Shown here piece by piece: positions 62,875 through 64,000 of a DNA stretch of 64,000 bases (its first letter is position 1; every line of letters begins with the position of its first letter). The position numbers and the translations under genes are program-made. Below the pieces are notes generated by a model. The model ran no database searches, was not told where the DNA came from, and saw only the letters and a program-made list of their open reading frames with translations. This DNA is from Spirulina major PCC 6313 (GTDB lineage: Bacteria; Cyanobacteriota; Cyanobacteriia; Cyanobacteriales; Spirulinaceae). The DNA lies in NCBI RefSeq assembly GCF_001890765.1, contig NZ_KV878783.1, positions 2,316,695 through 2,380,694 of the forward strand, in the 5' to 3' direction.

Positions 62875-63780
62875 ATGCCAAATTCGCCTCGTTTTATCAT
62901 CATCGGCGCGATGAAATGCGCCACCAGCAGCCTTTATCAACAGCTAGTGGCTCAACCGGGAATTTTCATGACGACCCCCAAGGAGCCTAACTTTTTCAGT
63001 GATGATGATGTCTATGCCCAAGGGATTGAGTGGTATCAGGGCTTGTTTGCCGCTGCGCCGCCTGCGGCCCTCTGTGGAGAAGCGAGCACCCACTACACGA
63101 AGCTGCCCACCTATCCCGATGCGATCGCCCGCCTCAAAACCCATCTCGGTACAGATGTGAAGTTGATTTACATGATGCGGCATCCGGTGCAGCGGCTGGT
63201 GTCCCACTACATCCACGAATGGACTCAGAAGGTGATCGACACCAAAACCGATATTAATGCCGCGCTGGATCGTCACCCCGAATTGATTGCCTATAGCCAA
63301 TACAGCCAGCAAATTCGCCCCTATCTGGAAACCTTTGGCCCGGAAAATGTGCTGCCGATTTTCTTTGAGCAGTTGTGTAATGCGCCTCAACAGGAACTGG
63401 AGCGGGTCTGCCAATTTATTGGCTATCCGGGGTCGCCACAATGGCAGGAGTTGGAGCGGGATAATGTGTCGAGTCAGCGGCTGCGCAAAAGCCCGTTGCG
63501 GGATGCGATCGTCCAAGCGCCGATCTTGAAAACGATCCGCAAACGGCTGATCCCTCAGGCGGCGCGGGACTGGGTGAAAGGGTTGTGGCAAATGAAGCAA
63601 CGTCCTGAATTAGCTCCGGAGCAGTTGCAACGAGTGACAGAGATTTTTGATCGTGATTTGGCTCAGTTGAATGAGTGGCTGGGGACGGCGTTAACCTGTG
63701 CCACGTTTAAGCAGACGGCGCAGGTGAGTCCGGAAGGTTGGCCGGGTTGGGGGTCGTCTGCTGCGGTTCAGGAGTCTTAA
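62875..63780 (+). CDS. Sulfotransferase family protein
   Basis: The 301-residue protein has the PAPS loop FIIIGAMKCATSSLYQQL and LIYMMRHPVQRLVSHY for the 3'-phosphate. KEPNFFSDD and GEASTHYTKL sit at the positions of the substrate pocket. It belongs to the bacterial sulfotransferase family close to the gene at 56925 but differs in P-loop (CATSS for AGTTS). It follows the EAL regulator by 74 bp. Confidence 0.87.
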   Translation: MPNSPRFIIIGAMKCATSSLYQQLVAQPGIFMTTPKEPNFFSDDDVYAQGIEWYQGLFAAAPPAALCGEASTHYTKLPTYPDAIARLKTHLGTDVKLIYMMRHPVQRLVSHYIHEWTQKVIDTKTDINAALDRHPELIAYSQYSQQIRPYLETFGPENVLPIFFEQLCNAPQQELERVCQFIGYPGSPQWQELERDNVSSQRLRKSPLRDAIVQAPILKTIRKRLIPQAARDWVKGLWQMKQRPELAPEQLQRVTEIFDRDLAQLNEWLGTALTCATFKQTAQVSPEGWPGWGSSAAVQES

Positions 63781-63846
63781 CGGCAAGGGTGCGATCGCAT
63801 CACCATCATCAGCAACGGCATAAACGCAGAGGAGAGGATTGAGGAC

Positions 63847-64000
63847 ATGGTGGAAACACAAGACCCCATTTTTTTAGTGGGGGCAGAATATTCGGGCACG
63901 GTGCTGCTGCGGTTGATGTTGCACAATCACCCCCAAATCACTTGGTGTGATGAGTTTGAATATGCCGTGACCTGGGTGGATCATCAGGGGCGATTTCCGG
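63847..64000 (+). CDS. Sulfotransferase-like protein, partial (5' end only)
   Basis: Only the first 51 codons fit before the right edge. They start after a GAGGATTGAGG purine site and contain IFLVGAEYSGTVLLRLMLH, a variant of the PAPS-binding loop, followed by NHPQITWCDEFEYAV. This is typical of another sulfotransferase branch (GxEYSGTxLL). It makes a third sulfotransferase gene in this cluster; the full length is not visible. Confidence 0.7.
   Translation, partial: MVETQDPIFLVGAEYSGTVLLRLMLHNHPQITWCDEFEYAVTWVDHQGRFP

Noticed and set aside
1-64000. tRNA, rRNA, tmRNA genes
   Set aside because: No cloverleaf-like segments with the conserved T-loop GTTCGA.TC were noticed by eye; a tRNAscan-SE run would be decisive.

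Overview
The window is chromosomal DNA of a cyanobacterium. The octamer GCGATCGC (HIP1) occurs throughout, and the gene set includes the lumenal photosystem II lipoprotein PsbQ (CyanoQ), a Tic20-family protein, cyanobacterial SigA, DUF3318 and several Uma2-family nucleases. No ribosomal RNA, tRNA, CRISPR array or prophage was seen. Base composition is moderately GC-rich, apart from AT-rich, HIP1-free islands at about 29.9-34.3 kb and 51.8-54.6 kb, and a less GC-rich stretch at 15.2-16.4 kb.

Layout. 1-8.6 kb: SPFH/NfeD pair, a membrane-anchored PP2C phosphatase, a reverse-strand group (CNT nucleoside transporter, Pro/Ala-repeat secreted protein, DUF3318), then accC and two small zinc-ribbon proteins. 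8.7-15.2 kb: a PAS-LOV adenylate cyclase, psbQ overlapping a DAO-family oxidoreductase, gyrB and an M23/EnvC-like factor. 15.6-18.4 kb: a chemoreceptor gene split by a 230-bp IS608-type element that has no transposase, and a DUF1574-like pseudogene. 18.4-29.3 kb: sigA with a long structured leader, an ArsR-HTH/Clp_N fusion, def, dnaA, ssb, mreBCD, mtnP and a TspO-like protein. 29.3-35.5 kb: accessory island with an AT-rich helicase-nuclease gene cut twice, by a 201-bp MITE and by an IS66-family element with matching ends, flanked by Uma2 genes. 35.6-51.8 kb: clpB, an Rpn nuclease, three tandem AIM24/TIGR00266 genes, an M48 protease, corA, tic20-like, glyA, a WecA-like transferase, cinA, two Uma2 genes, ilvE and an ABM-domain membrane protein. 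51.8-54.2 kb: a MITE-like palindrome, a frameshifted IS4-type element, an unknown AT-rich ORF and an orphan antitoxin-like gene. 54.3-64 kb: a matrixin-like protease, secG, three 68-bp tandem repeats, an ArsC/Spx-like protein, a stand-alone L7/L12 paralogue, and a hybrid-PAS histidine kinase with an EAL response regulator set among three sulfotransferase genes.

How the genes relate. Housekeeping genes (replication, gyrase, sigma, cell-shape mreBCD, fatty-acid and one-carbon metabolism) are scattered singly or in short operons, as is usual in cyanobacteria. Signalling is prominent: a probable blue-light adenylate cyclase, a PP2C phosphatase, a chemoreceptor, and a kinase/c-di-GMP pair. Mobile DNA has damaged at least three genes: the chemoreceptor, the helicase-nuclease, and probably the toxin partner of the orphan antitoxin. 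For the first two, removing the elements on paper restores an uninterrupted reading frame. The most notable observations are the IS608-type element with an omegaRNA-like right end, the twice-interrupted helicase-PD-(D/E)XK gene, the LOV-cyclase, the stand-alone L7/L12 paralogue, the HTH-Clp_N fusion and the nested-helix structure in the sigA leader. All functional names rest on motif recognition by eye; no database search was run.
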